Below, piece after piece: positions 46,870 to 57,314 of a DNA stretch of 64,000 bases. A model generated the notes under the pieces. It was not told the DNA's origin. It did no database searches and saw only the letters and a list, made by a program, of their open reading frames with translations. Made by a program: the position numbers and the translations under genes. Source of the stretch: Oxytricha trifallax (Eukaryota > Ciliophora > Spirotrichea > Sporadotrichida > Oxytrichidae). Positions within the stretch are counted from its first letter, which is position 1, and each line of letters starts with the position of its first letter. The stretch covers positions 1 through 64,000 of the forward strand of contig ARYC01000489.1 of NCBI GenBank assembly GCA_000711775.1, given 5' to 3'.

Positions 46870-48030
46870 TTCTTTCCCCAAATTCTCCTTTGTTTTCTTC
46901 GTTTGTCATAATATCTTTGAGAACTTCTGTGTTAAATTTTGAATTTTGTCATCTTTATATAGTTCACTGTAGAATTCACAGATTAGTTATCTGGTTTATT
47001 CTCATGGTTGTGTTCTTTCTCCATTTATAGTTAAACCTTTTATTGGATCTTCTTATTTCTTATTTTTGTAAGTCTCTTTACCAAGCAGAAGAATCCTCTT
47101 AAGTCATTTCTCTCTAAACAATGCTCCATGTCTCTGATGGCTTCGTTACACTACTCTTTTGCATCCATGAAGGCACTACTCTTATCGATTTATGGATGTT
47201 TTTAAATACCAATTTTTAACTTTAACTTGTTTTTCTATTATATCCTCAAAACATCTTTTAATTGTTAATTCTAGATCTTCAAATGACAGTTTCTTTCCTT
47301 TTTCGATAAATATTTTCCAGAATTATTTCCTAACCTCAGTAGTTCTCACAGTATTCTACCTGTCTGTCAGTCTAAGATCGTCATCCTGGTATTTAATCTT
47401 TAGTCTCACCAGGACCAATTTGTGATCTGTCGGTCTTAGTTGCTTTAATTCCCATTTTATTGTCTCTACGTTTGAGAATATTTAATCCAGTTAGTTCCCT
47501 TTGGATTGTGTTCCCACACCCTCTGGTATAGATTCTTTTAGTCCTTCCTACTTAAGTCTCTTGCCTATTTCCTTTAAGTGGAAGTTGATATCACCCATGA
47601 CAATAATCTTCTGTTATTTGCACTTTTATTTAATGGATCTTATCATAAATATAACTCTTTTTTGGAGTTCTTTCACCTCCTCATTACTGTTAGGTGGGAT
47701 GAATATATTGATAATATGAAGTGGGAATCCCCCAAGTTAGAATGTTCCAAGCTAGGAATTGCCTTAGAGTCTTGACGGTTTTCATTTCGTACTTTCCGCT
47801 GTTTAGGGTTAAAACTCCTCCATTCCTTGCCAAATTGGTTTGAGTAATGTCTCTGCTATTTATGCCTATTATTCTCTATAGTCTTGTTTCAACAAGTCCG
47901 ATGAAGTCTGGTTGTCTAAGTTATAATTCTCTCATCATTTAATCTTGTTTTAATTTCGAGCTTAGTCCCCAAACGTTTTGTAGACAGATATTTAGCTATA
48001 TTTGTTAAGCAGCAATTTGTCTCTTGCTAT
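46870..48030 (-). pseudogene. LINE endonuclease domain and linker
   Basis: Begins with LNICLQNVWGLSSKLKQ near 47,990, followed by QPDFIGLVETRL and DITQTNLARNGGVL, the usual layout of an APE-type endonuclease. IIVMGDINFHLKE (about 47,575-47,610) is the catalytic GD-x-N block, and LRPTDHKLVLVRLKIK (about 47,400-47,450) the His block. A frameshift near 47,700 separates the first and second thirds. Confidence 0.8.
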
Positions 48031-48097
48031 TAATTTTTTTGGTCCTCCTCTTGCTTCTCTAATTTTCAGCAAATTGTTCGTTTCTTCTACCCATCCC

Positions 48098-48346
48098 TCA
48101 ATCTCTCTTTGTGGTTGGAAAAAGGGAAGTTGACGGTTGTTGTCTGATGTGACAGTGAATTTGTATAAGTTTTTATAATTATTATTTTTTTAGACGATTT
48201 TGTTTAATTGGAGTTGATTTACCAATTATTTCTTTGAATATTCTAAGTAGTCTTGTATGGATTTCTGAGTCTTTGGCTTAGTCGTTCTCGTCCATGTATA
48301 CTTTTAGCCTCCTCATTTCAGCTAGTTGGTTATTGCTTGCTCGCAT
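48098..48346 (-). CDS. Small first ORF of the LINE
   Basis: 82 codons, MRASNNQLAEMRRLKVYMDE to TGA 48,098-48,100, with three TAA/TAG Gln codons in a row (KKQQLQK). Charged and helical in character, as expected of a short nucleic-acid-binding ORF1, but no domain was recognised. Confidence 0.45.
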
Positions 48347-48470
48347 CCTGTTCCCGCTGTTTAATAGCGCCTCCCTTTTTAATGAATTTAATTTTGAATT
48401 TTAATTAAAATCAATATATCGTAATCAAATAATTATAATTATAAAAGACAAAGGGTATATTAATAAAGAA

Positions 48471-49025
48471 ATGAGACTTAATCTAATCTTCATACTTATC
48501 ATTTACCCAATTGTGATTTTGAATAACTTCTCAGAAATAAATGAAGGACTCATTCCTTTTTAAATTTTAATGCTAGTCTTTGGGTTTTACAAGCTTAACT
48601 CGCATCTTTAAATTTTTGAACAATTTAGCTTTATGATTTCAATGTTCTATGAAGCTTTTATTGATCTGAAATTCTTTGTTGCTTTCTTTGTACTTATCAT
48701 TAAATAATATATTTTAGAAAAATATATAGAAATCATTGTTGAATTTGGTCTTCTATTTTTATTGGCATTCAAAGGATCGAGCAAAGAGTAGTATGAAGGT
48801 TTATCCATTTTTGGAGGGTATATGATGATGGCATTCAGACTTTCTACTGGAGATTTTGAGTTGGATGCTTATAAAGATCAAAATTAGTTCTTCATATTAG
48901 TTGCTTGGGGCATTTGGATTGTGAGTGTCTTAGCACTAAACATGATCTTCCTCAATTTTATTATCGCTGTTATTTCAAGCACATTTGATAAAGTCATGCA
49001 GAATTAATTGTCTCAACAATTAAAT
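48471..49025 (+). CDS. Gene A MDS: channel pore region
   Basis: ATG 48,471 is in frame but probably internal. The frame has hydrophobic segments (MRLNLIFILIIYPIVILNNF; FFVAFFVLII), then IVEFGLLFLLAFKGSSKEQY, then the pore-like GGYMMMAFRLSTGDFEL and a last membrane helix, FFILVAWGIWIVSVLALNM, ending IFLNFIIAVISSTFDKVMQ. The order (pore helix with S-x-GDF, then a helix ending LNFIIA) is that of TRP/polycystin-like cation channels. Many ciliate genomes encode large channel proteins of this type. Ion specificity cannot be read from the sequence. Confidence 0.75.
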
Positions 49026-49059
49026 TATATAGCTTTTTAATTAATATTAAATTTTAATA

Positions 49060-49260
49060 CAGGAAAAAGGTTGAATTTATTACTCAAGCAAATGATTATG
49101 GTTGTTTTATCATAAGAAAGCCAATTTAAGTTTCGGATTAACAATATTGTTGAAATTAATTTTTTATTGAAAATATTAGATCAATAATATAATTATAGTC
49201 TTTGAGAATTTTCATTAAAAAAGCTATCATTCAAATTGTGAGTAATAGTCATTTGAACAA
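49060..49260 (+). CDS. Gene A, short MDSs after the pore
   Basis: RKKVEFITQANDYGCFIIRK at about 49,064-49,125 is a natural continuation of FDKVMQ. A second short piece (FENFHQKSYHSNCEQQSFEQ, about 49,200-49,262) is possible but weaker. Both lie in AT-rich sequence and are not in one frame, as expected of short MDSs separated by IESs. Confidence 0.5.
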
Positions 49261-49473
49261 TGATTAGAAAATTATTTAATTTAAAAATGAAGTTATTAAT
49301 TATATTTTTTTACAACTATAAATTATGATATTAGAAAATTAATTGTAGAATTCTGAAAACAAATTTATGATCTAAATGAATGAGTATTATTTAAAATGAT
49401 AATTATTAATGAAAATAATTTCCTAATTATTTTTTAATTAACTATAATATTGATTTATATTAAATATAATCTT

Positions 49474-49673
49474 GGAATGGTTTTGTGAAAGACATTAAAA
49501 AAGAAGTTCAAATTAGTTCTCAAAAGACTTAGAAAAGAATCGATTTTAGGTTGAAAGAATGTCATGAAATAATGAGCACATCTTACAATGACATTCAGAG
49601 TTCTTATTAATGTGAGAAAGAAAATATTCTAAATGAAATTGATGAAATTCAAAAACTTATATAATAGTTATGA
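49474..49673 (+). CDS. Gene A, last MDS with coiled-coil tail and stop
   Basis: Encodes WNGFVKDIKKEVQISSQKTQ, then KRIDFRLKECHEIMSTSYND, ending IDEIQKLIQQL and TGA at 49,671-49,673. Heptad-like spacing of Ile/Leu and high Lys/Glu/Gln content suggest a coiled coil, a usual C-terminal feature of such channels. It ends gene A; gene B starts 0.88 kb downstream. Confidence 0.7.
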
Positions 49674-50556
49674 GATAACAATAATTTTTAAAGTTTAGTT
49701 AATATTTTTGTCACTTCATAAACTGAGGCTGATTTTTTGATTTACTAAATTTATTTATTTAAAATTTCAAAATGCTTTTTATACAATTATAAAGTTGAAA
49801 TCAAACTTATATAATATTATTAATCGAATAATTATGAATATAATACATCAGCTTAAACTATACTTATTTATATTAGTAGATTATTATTTTTGCTTTTAAA
49901 ATTGTTAATAACAAAAACAACATAAAAAAACAATAAAAAATTAGATTTATTCTATCCCCTTATCAAATGAGTTTATTGAATTTATTCTTAAGAAAGATTA
50001 ATGATATAAGCATTTAAGAGTAAGTTATTTAAATCTTTCAATATAATATACACAAATTTTAAATAAATTATTAAAATTCTATGATCATCTTATTAAAAAC
50101 AAAAAGTTTTTATTTTTTATTATGATTGATAATTATAAGAATTATAAATAGAATAAACTTTAATAATCAGTGTACTCATCCATTTATGATTTAAAAAAAA
50201 TATTTATTAAACAGAGTACAGAGTAATATAAGTTTTTATATTAAAGTGATATTCATATTTTAAATTATAAATATTTTATTAATTTATATAAATCATATGT
50301 AGATAAGTTTATCATATAATATGTGATTGAGTAAAATTGAATATAAAATATGAGCTATTTATAATTATTAGTATGTTGAGTAGTAGGTTAATATTTAAGT
50401 TTCTCAATCTGTGATTTATTTTATACAAACTGAATAGTATAGTAGTTTCTTTAAACTTTAGATTAAGTTATGATTATTTGAGAATAAAATTTATCAGTAA
50501 TTGAATAATATTCAATATAAAATAAATATCTTACTAAACAAGAGATCTTTCAAACT
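49674..50556. other. Intergenic AT-rich spacer between genes A and B
   Basis: Extremely AT-rich with no coding frame. It probably contains the 3' end of gene A, a chromosome breakage/telomere addition region and the promoter of gene B, but no motif was recognised. Confidence 0.5.
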
Positions 50557-51447
50557 ATGGTAGATTTTGACAATTTACATCTCTTATAAAAATTTAAGAG
50601 ACACCATGAATATAACAAGAGTGAGGAAATCTTTTAAGAATTGCGTGGAGATTTCTACTATTCTAAGAATTAATTTAAGCAAGATGGTGAAAAAAACAAA
50701 GGTTTGTACTGTGTGGATGAGAAATAAACTGTGATGATTCTAGTCAATGATCAAAGATAGATTGAAAGGAGATTGATTCCTAACTTCGAACTGTTAAATA
50801 GAGTTAATGCTCCTTCTGAGTTTAACTTAGACTAAATCTGGATGTCTCATGATGCTAAGAAACTAATACTTAAACTTTAGGAGCAAAACTGCCTTAAAAT
50901 TAATGTCTATCACATCAAAGATATTTTTGAGGCTTTTAGTGGTTATACCTCAACCTAAGGCTCTTGTACTAATCCAAATCCAATTGCTTCTTTTGTAGTT
51001 GGCTTAAATTCACAAATATCTGAAGTAAAGTTGACTCACAATATGCAAAAAATTATAATTTTGGGTGATTTATACTCAATTGGGGCAAGCGATTTTTTGG
51101 AGAGAAGTGATTCTTTAAAAGGTGTATTTATTATTGATGTTTCTTCTTAACAATAAGATCTGATCAATAAAGATACAACTTTGATAACTTTCCTTACATC
51201 TACTTAGGAAAGTATTTAATAGTAAATAACCTCGAAAGAAATGGAAGATTAATCCTAAATTCATTATAATGGTTGTTTTTCCTTCTTTTAGCTTGAATAA
51301 GAAGATTCTTTGAAAAGTGAAAATCAAATATCTTTTGGCAGAGATCATATTATAATATCTAAGGGTTAGCTTGATTCCAAAGATCATTTGATTATTAAAT
51401 TAATTAATTTTTTTATAATAAAAGTTTTAGTTTATTAACATAGATGA
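50557..51447 (+). CDS. Gene B, first MDS
   Basis: ATG 50,557 opens a 296-codon frame (MVDFDNLHLLQKFKRHHEYN) to TGA 51,445-51,447; real coding probably ends near 51,400. About twenty in-frame TAA/TAG codons show the ciliate code. Segments include KNKGLYCVDEKQTVMILVND, LDQIWMSHDAKKLILKLQEQ and QKIIILGDLYSIGASDFLER. Alternating short hydrophobic strands ending in charged loops suggest a beta-propeller-like fold, but no WD signature was recognised. AT-rich DNA with no ATG-led frame precedes it. Confidence 0.8.
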
Positions 51448-51825
51448 ATCCTAAAATTATACTATAACTAAACTGATTACTACATCAAGTAAAGAGACCA
51501 TAGCTAATGATGGTTATATTGTTGAGATAGAGAGAGATGGGTAGTGGATTATTATAAGTTAACTATAATTCATAATTCATAATTAAATTTTTGAAATTAT
51601 TCTTTTATAATTTTTAATAGCAAACTTAGTGTTTGTCAATACAACAAAGATACTCAAAAATTAGAAAAATTGTACTCACTATCTCCTCTAGTATATGAAA
51701 TTGAAGAAATTTAAGTTATCAAAGTTGATAATAAATCCTTAACATATCTAGCTTAAATCATAAATAAAAATCAAGTTATTCCAATTGATGCTGTAACTTT
51801 TTAAATAAAATATTTTATAAAAAGT
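51430..51825 (+). CDS. Gene B, second and third MDSs
   Basis: INIDESQNYTITKLITTSSK and ANDGYIVEIERDGQWIIIS lie at about 51,434-51,560. After about 60 bp of AT-rich sequence, KLSVCQYNKDTQKLEKLYSL, then IEEIQVIKVDNKSLTYLAQI follows (51,618-51,810). Frame changes with AT-rich separators are as expected for MDS-IES-MDS. The second piece resembles the gene A island at 4.6 kb. Confidence 0.7.
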
Positions 51826-51837
51826 ATAATTTTGTAT

Positions 51838-52445
51838 CTCCAAGTGTTTACTAACCTCCCTCAAATGAAGACATCAATTCGAGTTAAATCATAGCTAAAG
51901 AATCACTCAAACATTAAACAAGCAGATATAAGTCATACATCTTATAATAATCAAGTGATACTAAGATCCACATTTATGAAGATTGAAATGGTTATTTTAT
52001 TTATTATTGCCCTATAGAACTAGACATAAAATAAATTCTTTGGAATTAATACTTCACCTATAAATTGCTAGTTTGCTGTGGAGATGGCACTTTCTACACT
52101 ACTTCATTTTATGAAAGGACTTCCATATTCTAAATTTGGGACAAAGAACTTGATTAGGGATATTAGTTTATAGATTTCGAAGAGGATGCTAGATTTGCTT
52201 TTGATGATATAGTTGAGCACAAAGTCAAGTATATATACAATACTGATATTGTTACTTTTGCGATGGTAAGAGACATTGCTGTTGAGGGGAATGAAAGCGA
52301 AAAAGAGAGATGGCTAGGTTTCTATTAAAACAGCAAGTTTCATAAATCAATGAAATTTGAAAATTATACACTAAAATAGTTCAAATATTCATCTCAAGAT
52401 AAAAATGGAGCCATCCAATTAATCATATATTTTATAAAATTTAAG
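51838..52445 (+). CDS. Gene B, long MDS with one in-frame TGA
   Basis: A continuous frame from FVSPSVYQPPSNEDIN to about KFKQCLNYF, interrupted only by TGA at 51,984-51,986 (between IHIYED and NGYFIYYCPIELD). After it come VCCGDGTFYTTSFYERTSIF, ARFAFDDIVEHKVKYIYNTD, VTFAMVRDIA and KERWLGFYQNSKFHKSMKFE. The region matches three separate gene A islands at 11.3, 11.6 and 16.3 kb, which are split by IESs and TBE-1. TGG to TGA mutation or an unnoticed junction could explain the stop. Confidence 0.75.
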
Positions 52446-52489
52446 TAATGCTTAAACTATTTTCCTTATAAAATTTAAATCATAAATAA

Positions 52490-52892
52490 ATCCAAGCTTA
52501 TACAATCACAGAAAACGAAATATTGCTTCTAGATTTCAACGAAATGTTTAAGTAATTTTATATTTTCAAATTAATATAAGTTTGAATTAACTAATACAGA
52601 ATCTACTTTTAAACTTGAAGATGGGTTAACTATTAAAAAAATAACTTTTTTTTAATAAGACAGACAATATAAAGCCATTTTAGATTAGTGACATATAAAT
52701 ATATGTTATTGTTTATTAAATTTATCAATAATTTTTAATTAATCCATTAGAGATTAAAATATGAAATTTGGACTTCTTGATTCATAAGATATGTATATGA
52801 CTCTAAATCCAAAAAAACTTAAGTAGGTCTCAATTGAGTTTTAATTGATAAAAGGAGACTATTAAGGCATACCTTCTTATAGTTTATGTTGA
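52490..52892 (+). CDS. Gene B, three further MDSs
   Basis: Three islands: QAYTITENEILLLDFNEMFK (52,493-52,558); FELTNTESTFKLEDGLTIKK, then ITFFQQDRQYKAILDQ, to TGA 52,689 (matching gene A at 21.97 kb); and RDQNMKFGLLDSQDMYMTLN, then LKQVSIEFQLIKGDYQGIPS, to TGA 52,890. They are separated by about 20-60 bp AT-rich gaps. Gene B then breaks off until 55.77 kb. Confidence 0.7.
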
Positions 52893-52994
52893 TTATTGGG
52901 CCATATATATATAAAATATTAGTAATTTAAGTGAGTATCAAAGCGAGCTTTTTTAATATTTCAAACTATAATAAAGCTTAGACTAGTTTTGGAA

Positions 52995-53375
52995 TTCTCT
53001 GTCCTTATATTTATTATCTATAGTTTTATTTTCTCAATTGTTATTCGTTTTTCTTGCTTGACCTTTTTAATAGTTTAATAAGCAATATCTTAGGCCTAAA
53101 AATATAATTTGATATATCCAGATAATGTTTAATTTTTAACATACGATAACTCTCAATATTGCAGCTAAAGTAATCGTTTCTTGGCATGTCACTCTTTATT
53201 ATTATTACTGCTAAATTTCATATATCCCATTAAGTGTCTCAGTCTCTCAATTTTTTTCTCTCTCGAAAATAATCTGGAGCTCTCAGTTTCACATTAATGA
53301 TAATAGTACCTAAAAATAAAAGATTTACAATGTCATCTAATGCAATTCTTTCTTCATCATTTCTATTTTATATTA
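52995..53375 (-). pseudogene. TBE-like kinase relic
   Basis: On the - strand: VKLRAPDYFRERKKLRD, then after frame breaks IIIKSDMPRNDYFSCNIESY. This matches the APE-to-subdomain-IX region of the TBE zinc-finger/kinase proteins, closest to TBE-5 (IIIECDMHRNDYYSTKSEKN-like). Only this part of the gene is visible. Position near the left side of the 53.0-55.3-kb unit parallels the kinase position in TBEs. Confidence 0.5.
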
Positions 53376-53528
53376 AATTAATTTGAAATAAAAATTACAA
53401 CTTTTAAAATCAATTTATGTTTCTAATTTTTTCTTTAATTGATTATATGAATAAATATTTATTATTTAAAAACACATAATGCATATAATATATAATACAT
53501 TATATCAATAAGCAAGTGGTAGTGATGC

Positions 53529-54055
53529 ATGATGAAGCACTGTATACTAACATAAAATGCATAAGTAAATCTTCCGACAATTGATGAGCGGCGAAATGGA
53601 TCGGAAAGAACAAAACAAGAAATTATGAATAATACTTGGACAGAAATAGTCATAAGTGACGAATATATTTCCAGTATAACTAGTAAGAGAGATAAAGTAG
53701 TGAGCTCGAGGGAGAAAATACGGATATAATAATGCTCATGTTCAGCCAGGAAGTTAGAAAAATCTAATCAAAAGAAAGATCTTCTGAGGTAAGTCTATGC
53801 AAGATCGATCCAACTCCTCTCCGACATAAAAAATTTAAGAGAAGAAGTGATCAAAGTCATTTTGATATTGAAAAGGGAATTATTGAGAAAAAGCTGAGAT
53901 ATAACTATTTGAAACCTAAGGGATATTTTATGACTAAATTTAAAAGTTAATACAAGTCTATAATGTATTCCATTCTTATTCTCCGCATTAATAATCGATT
54001 GATTTTGTATTTTTATTTTTTAATCAACTTGATTCACTAAATAACTTAGAAGTGA
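53529..54055 (+). CDS. Unidentified protein, two overlapping frames
   Basis: Frame 1 runs from two adjacent ATGs (53,529, 53,532; MMKHCILTQNAQVNLPTIDE, then RRNGSERTKQEIMNNTWTEI) to TGA 53,895. Frame 2 runs from about 53,732 to TGA 54,053 with SLCKIDPTPLRHKKFKRRSD, then GIIEKKLRYNYLKPKGYFMT. Both are protein-like in composition; the likely gene starts in frame 1 and continues in frame 2, through an indel, intron or MDS junction between 53,730 and 53,800. Basic and hydrophilic; not recognised. Confidence 0.5.
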
Positions 54056-54121
54056 ATTAACTAATTTATAATATATTTATCTAGTTTTACTTTAGTAGTA
54101 ATATAAAATATAAATATGTGA

Positions 54122-54529
54122 AGTGATAGATATATTTATAGAATTAATTACGATGAATTAAAGGAGAGTGGAAGTTAAGACTATATAAATTTACTATATA
54201 TGATTTTATAGCATATTTATAAAAAGAGAAATCTTTTAACAATAAAAGAAGACGGAGAATTAAAAACAGAAGATTAAACAAAATTGGAGAAAGAAACTAA
54301 CGTTTTTCACATTATATATTGGGCAAGGAAAGATATACACAATCCAGTTGATATTTATTAATAAAATACTTCTAAAATTCAATATAAAACTCTTACAGAT
54401 CTACTATTCAAAACTAGAATGAGTAGTTACAATGCAACAACAAGAAAAGCACTAATATTTTTTGTCAAGAGTGACAAAATCCAACAATCAAATTGTATCA
54501 ATAAGTTAAAGAAGCTGGAGGAAGGGTGA
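54122..54529 (+). CDS. Unidentified coding island
   Basis: Open for 135 codons between TGAs at 54,119 and 54,527, with INYDELKESGSQDYINLLYM, then EDGELKTEDQTKLEKETNVF, then HIIYWARKDIHNPVDIYQQN. It probably continues the 53,529-54,055 gene. No family recognised; not similar to any TBE protein in the window. Confidence 0.5.
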
Positions 54530-54629
54530 GATTAATTGAGAGGTTCGAAGAGAAATAATAAACAAAGAAGAAAGAATAGACTATAAAAAGTAAAAGACAA
54601 TTACACATAAAGACGATTGAATTAAGAAA

Positions 54630-55221
54630 ATGTCTGTAAATTTAGATGAATAAACTAAATGGCCGAACTAGATCAACTCATCAAGAGAAAGAATCCTCAT
54701 CTATAGGCAGAATAGAAACTAGACTCTTAAGACTGATTAGATTGAACAATTAGAGCATATTGTAAACATTATTGGCAAATAATTGGAGGATTACTAGTGT
54801 TATATTAGGAAAATCTAACGAAAATAAAAAAGCACTTGAGACAATAAATAAAGTGTATTATCTTTTACGATGTTGAATTCCTGTTCCATATTATCACAAC
54901 TAGTAAGCTCCAATAAAACTAGCAAATAAAAAAACTATGATATAGGTTGATGATAACGATTAAATCACTAAAGTCTAATTTAAGAATCAAGGATAATAGT
55001 AATTGGATTATAACTTTCACATTAAATTGGGAGAAAAAATGAAATAAAAAAGGGCTGAGGGAGTCCATTCTTTAAGGAGTGGAAACTCATTTGTAAAGGA
55101 AACCAACATGAGCAGATTTTCACAAACATAGAGACAGTAAGTTGGGAGACATGTTAGCACTTACTAACTGATCACAAATTGGTTTAAGTAAGTCTAAGAA
55201 TAAAATTCCAAAAAGTTATGA
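54630..55221 (+). CDS. Unidentified Gln/Lys-rich protein, at least two segments
   Basis: Segment 1 (ATG 54,630 to TGA 54,837): MSVNLDEQTKWPNQINSSRE, then TDQIEQLEHIVNIIGKQLED. Segment 2 (open 54,877 to TGA 55,219): QQAPIKLANKKTMIQVDDND, then GQQQLDYNFHIKLGEKMKQK, then SGNSFVKETNMSRFSQTQRQ. A third frame is open over the join (SNENKKALETINKVYYLL). The C-terminus is followed within about 55 bp by a G4T4-like tract. Not recognised. Confidence 0.5.
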
Positions 55222-55267
55222 GTTTATTGTCTACTTTTTATGTATTAATAACTCTACCATTCTATTA

Positions 55268-55287
55268 AAGGGGTTTTCGGGGTTTTT
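55268..55287 (+). repeat. Interstitial telomere-like tract
   Basis: AAGGGGTTTTCGGGGTTTTT, close to two units of the spirotrich G4T4 telomere. It could be the decayed right end of a TBE-like element that starts near 52.93 kb, where only TTAAGTGAGTATCAAAG resembles a TBE end. It could instead be a captured macronuclear telomere. Confidence 0.55.
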
Positions 55288-55774
55288 ACTGCTTATCTAG
55301 ATTCTAATGATGTGTGTGATAGACCCTAAAAGATCTCTTAATAATTTAATTTATGCTTTTTATTCTTACAGTTAAAATAGCATATGCAAAATTTAATAGG
55401 TACATTAATAATTATTACTTATTATATCATTTAGTTAAATTAACATCAACCCATAAATAAATTACAGAATATGGTATTTTATAACTCAGCTAAGAAAATC
55501 ATTATAAAAAAATATTTAAATTCAAACAAATCTTTAAATTTATTTATTAAAACTAAAAATTATGTCAGAACATATTTTCAAATTTCTGATAGGACTTATA
55601 TTATAAACTAAATAATTAGCATATATATTCTAAATTGCTTGTATATAAAAAATAAATAATTTTATTGACTTCTAAAGTATTACTTAGAGAAAGCTAAAGG
55701 TTCATTCTTAAGAATGCTATTGCTTTCATAAACAATAAATTTTAAAATTAAATTCTATTAAAAATTCTCCGATT

Positions 55775-56010
55775 CTCTTGTAATTCAAAGCAAGGACAAT
55801 AGACTGTTTTTCTTTGATAACAGAAATATACAAGAAATCGTTCTTCCAGAAGCAATGCAAGGAAAGCCATTTGAAATGAAGGGAAAGACACAAATCCGCG
55901 ACTAGAGCGTTATTTTAAGCTTCTATAATTGTGAAAAATGTGATAAAGATTCTGAAGTTATTGAAAAGTGCTCTTGCTATACAAATTCAAGATTTAAATT
56001 TGAGTATTTA
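55775..56010 (+). CDS. Gene B MDS (cysteine-containing region)
   Basis: Encodes FSDSLVIQSKDNRLFFFDNR, then NIQEIVLPEAMQGKPFEMKG, then FYNCEKCDKDSEVIEKCSCY. LVIQSKDNRLFFFD is typical of a propeller strand pair. The IVLP and cysteine pattern match gene A at 32.35-32.54 kb. Gene B resumes here after the 2.9-kb interruption that begins at 52.89 kb. Confidence 0.75.
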
Positions 56011-56135
56011 TAATAATTATTAAACATTTTGTATATAAAGATAAACAGTAGTAGAAATATGTCTTATAGGATGTAATGAATTTATAAAAACTATATAATT
56101 AAATTTACGACTAGCTTTTTTACTCATAGAACAAT

Positions 56136-56455
56136 AAGTTTCATGTCAAGTTTAGGATACTTCAAATACACAGACAGTAAAAACAATAGATATGATATTT
56201 ATGATACTTTGACTAATTAGAAAATTTCCTACGTATTTTTATTTGCAAATTTAAATATTACACGCAAACAAATTTAATAAATATTATTATTATAAAATAG
56301 AAGCAGCTTTTTGCTAGGCTGAAGCAAAATTGTGGACATCATTGCAAGACGTATCAACTAGAGAGGTGGTCAATTTAATTAAGAGAGGGCCTCAGTAAAT
56401 TAAGCAACTCTTAAAAAATTATGGCATAGGAAACCTAATGAATATCTAAAATTAG
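56136..56455 (+). CDS. Gene B, two MDSs
   Basis: SSLGYFKYTDSKNNRYDIYD, then TLTNQKISY (56,138-56,230) matches gene A at 33.4 kb. EAAFCQAEAKLWTSLQDVST, then IKRGPQQIKQLLKNYGIGNL (56,296-56,450) matches gene A at 34.5 and 35.8 kb. Collinearity with gene A is exact across these islands. Confidence 0.75.
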
Positions 56456-56459
56456 TTTT

Positions 56460-57040
56460 AAAATAAAATATTCTTATGAGACATTATCAATCAAATAAAA
56501 ATAGTTTTAATTTTATTGGGTTTAGCTTCATTCCATTTTTTTAGCAATAGATTTCATTAATAATTGCATCTAATTATTACAAATACATTAATTGGAGATT
56601 TTAATAGTTAAAACATCCTTAAAACTTCAAATAGTAAGGTCTTATTTTTTTCTATAATGTTATAAGAATTAATAAACTAATAATTTGGAGGTTAAAATAG
56701 GAATAATAAGAATATCGATAGAAATACAAAGATGAAATACTAATTTTTAATTGATAATTAAAAATATAATTCATAGCATAGTTAAAATGCTGGAATTTCT
56801 AATTTATCAAAGTACCTAAAGTCATTTAAAATTTTTAACGGTCAAATTTACAGAAATAAAAACTTGATAAATAAAAGATTTTAATAAAAACTTCGGGGAG
56901 GAAGTTTCCTGCCCAGTCATATGATAAAAAAAATTTTAGGGGAAGTTTTCTGGCAAGAAAATTTTATTTTTTTTAAATTAATTTCGATATAATTAATTAT
57001 TCCTTCTAACTCCAAGCTAACCTTTGGTGATTTGACTGTT
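56460..57040. other. AT-rich IES start with a family-1-type end
   Basis: Non-coding. At about 56,890-56,955 two units of the family-1 motif occur (CGGGGAGGAAGTTTCCTGCC and GGGGAAGTTTTCTGGC). The inverse occurs at about 60,735-60,790, so the interval 56.89-60.79 kb is bracketed by family-1-like ends. Confidence 0.55.
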
Positions 57041-57314
57041 GCATAATATTGATAAAATAGATAAAAATAGGAAATTTAAGAAATACAAATAAATAATTTA
57101 CTTATATATAATTACAACTGGCACATATTAGGACTATTGCTAAAAATAATTTGATTAAGATTAAGATTGATTAAAATTATTATGACCAAATTTATTTATT
57201 AATTAATTAAAAATATATAATATAGTGTGCAAGTGTGCAACTGTGCAAAAGTTAACATACAAAAAAGATAGATATCTGCCACACCTCCAATATACAACCA
57301 ATTATAGTAAACTC

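Larger units (their letters stand above)
40490..48385 (-). mobile_element. Non-LTR retrotransposon (LINE), split by TBE-3
   Basis: The 5' end is near 48,385 and the 3' end near 40,490; without TBE-3 it is about 3.8 kb. Order on the - strand is a small first ORF, an endonuclease domain, a reverse transcriptase, then a C-terminal region. Composition is less AT-rich than the host DNA. It lies directly upstream of the gene A pore island. A poly(A) tail or target duplication was not identified. Internal frameshifts suggest a dead copy. Confidence 0.8.

Noticed and set aside
46818..47775. + strand ORFs across the LINE
   Set aside because: They are shadows of the - strand endonuclease and reverse transcriptase coding sequence.
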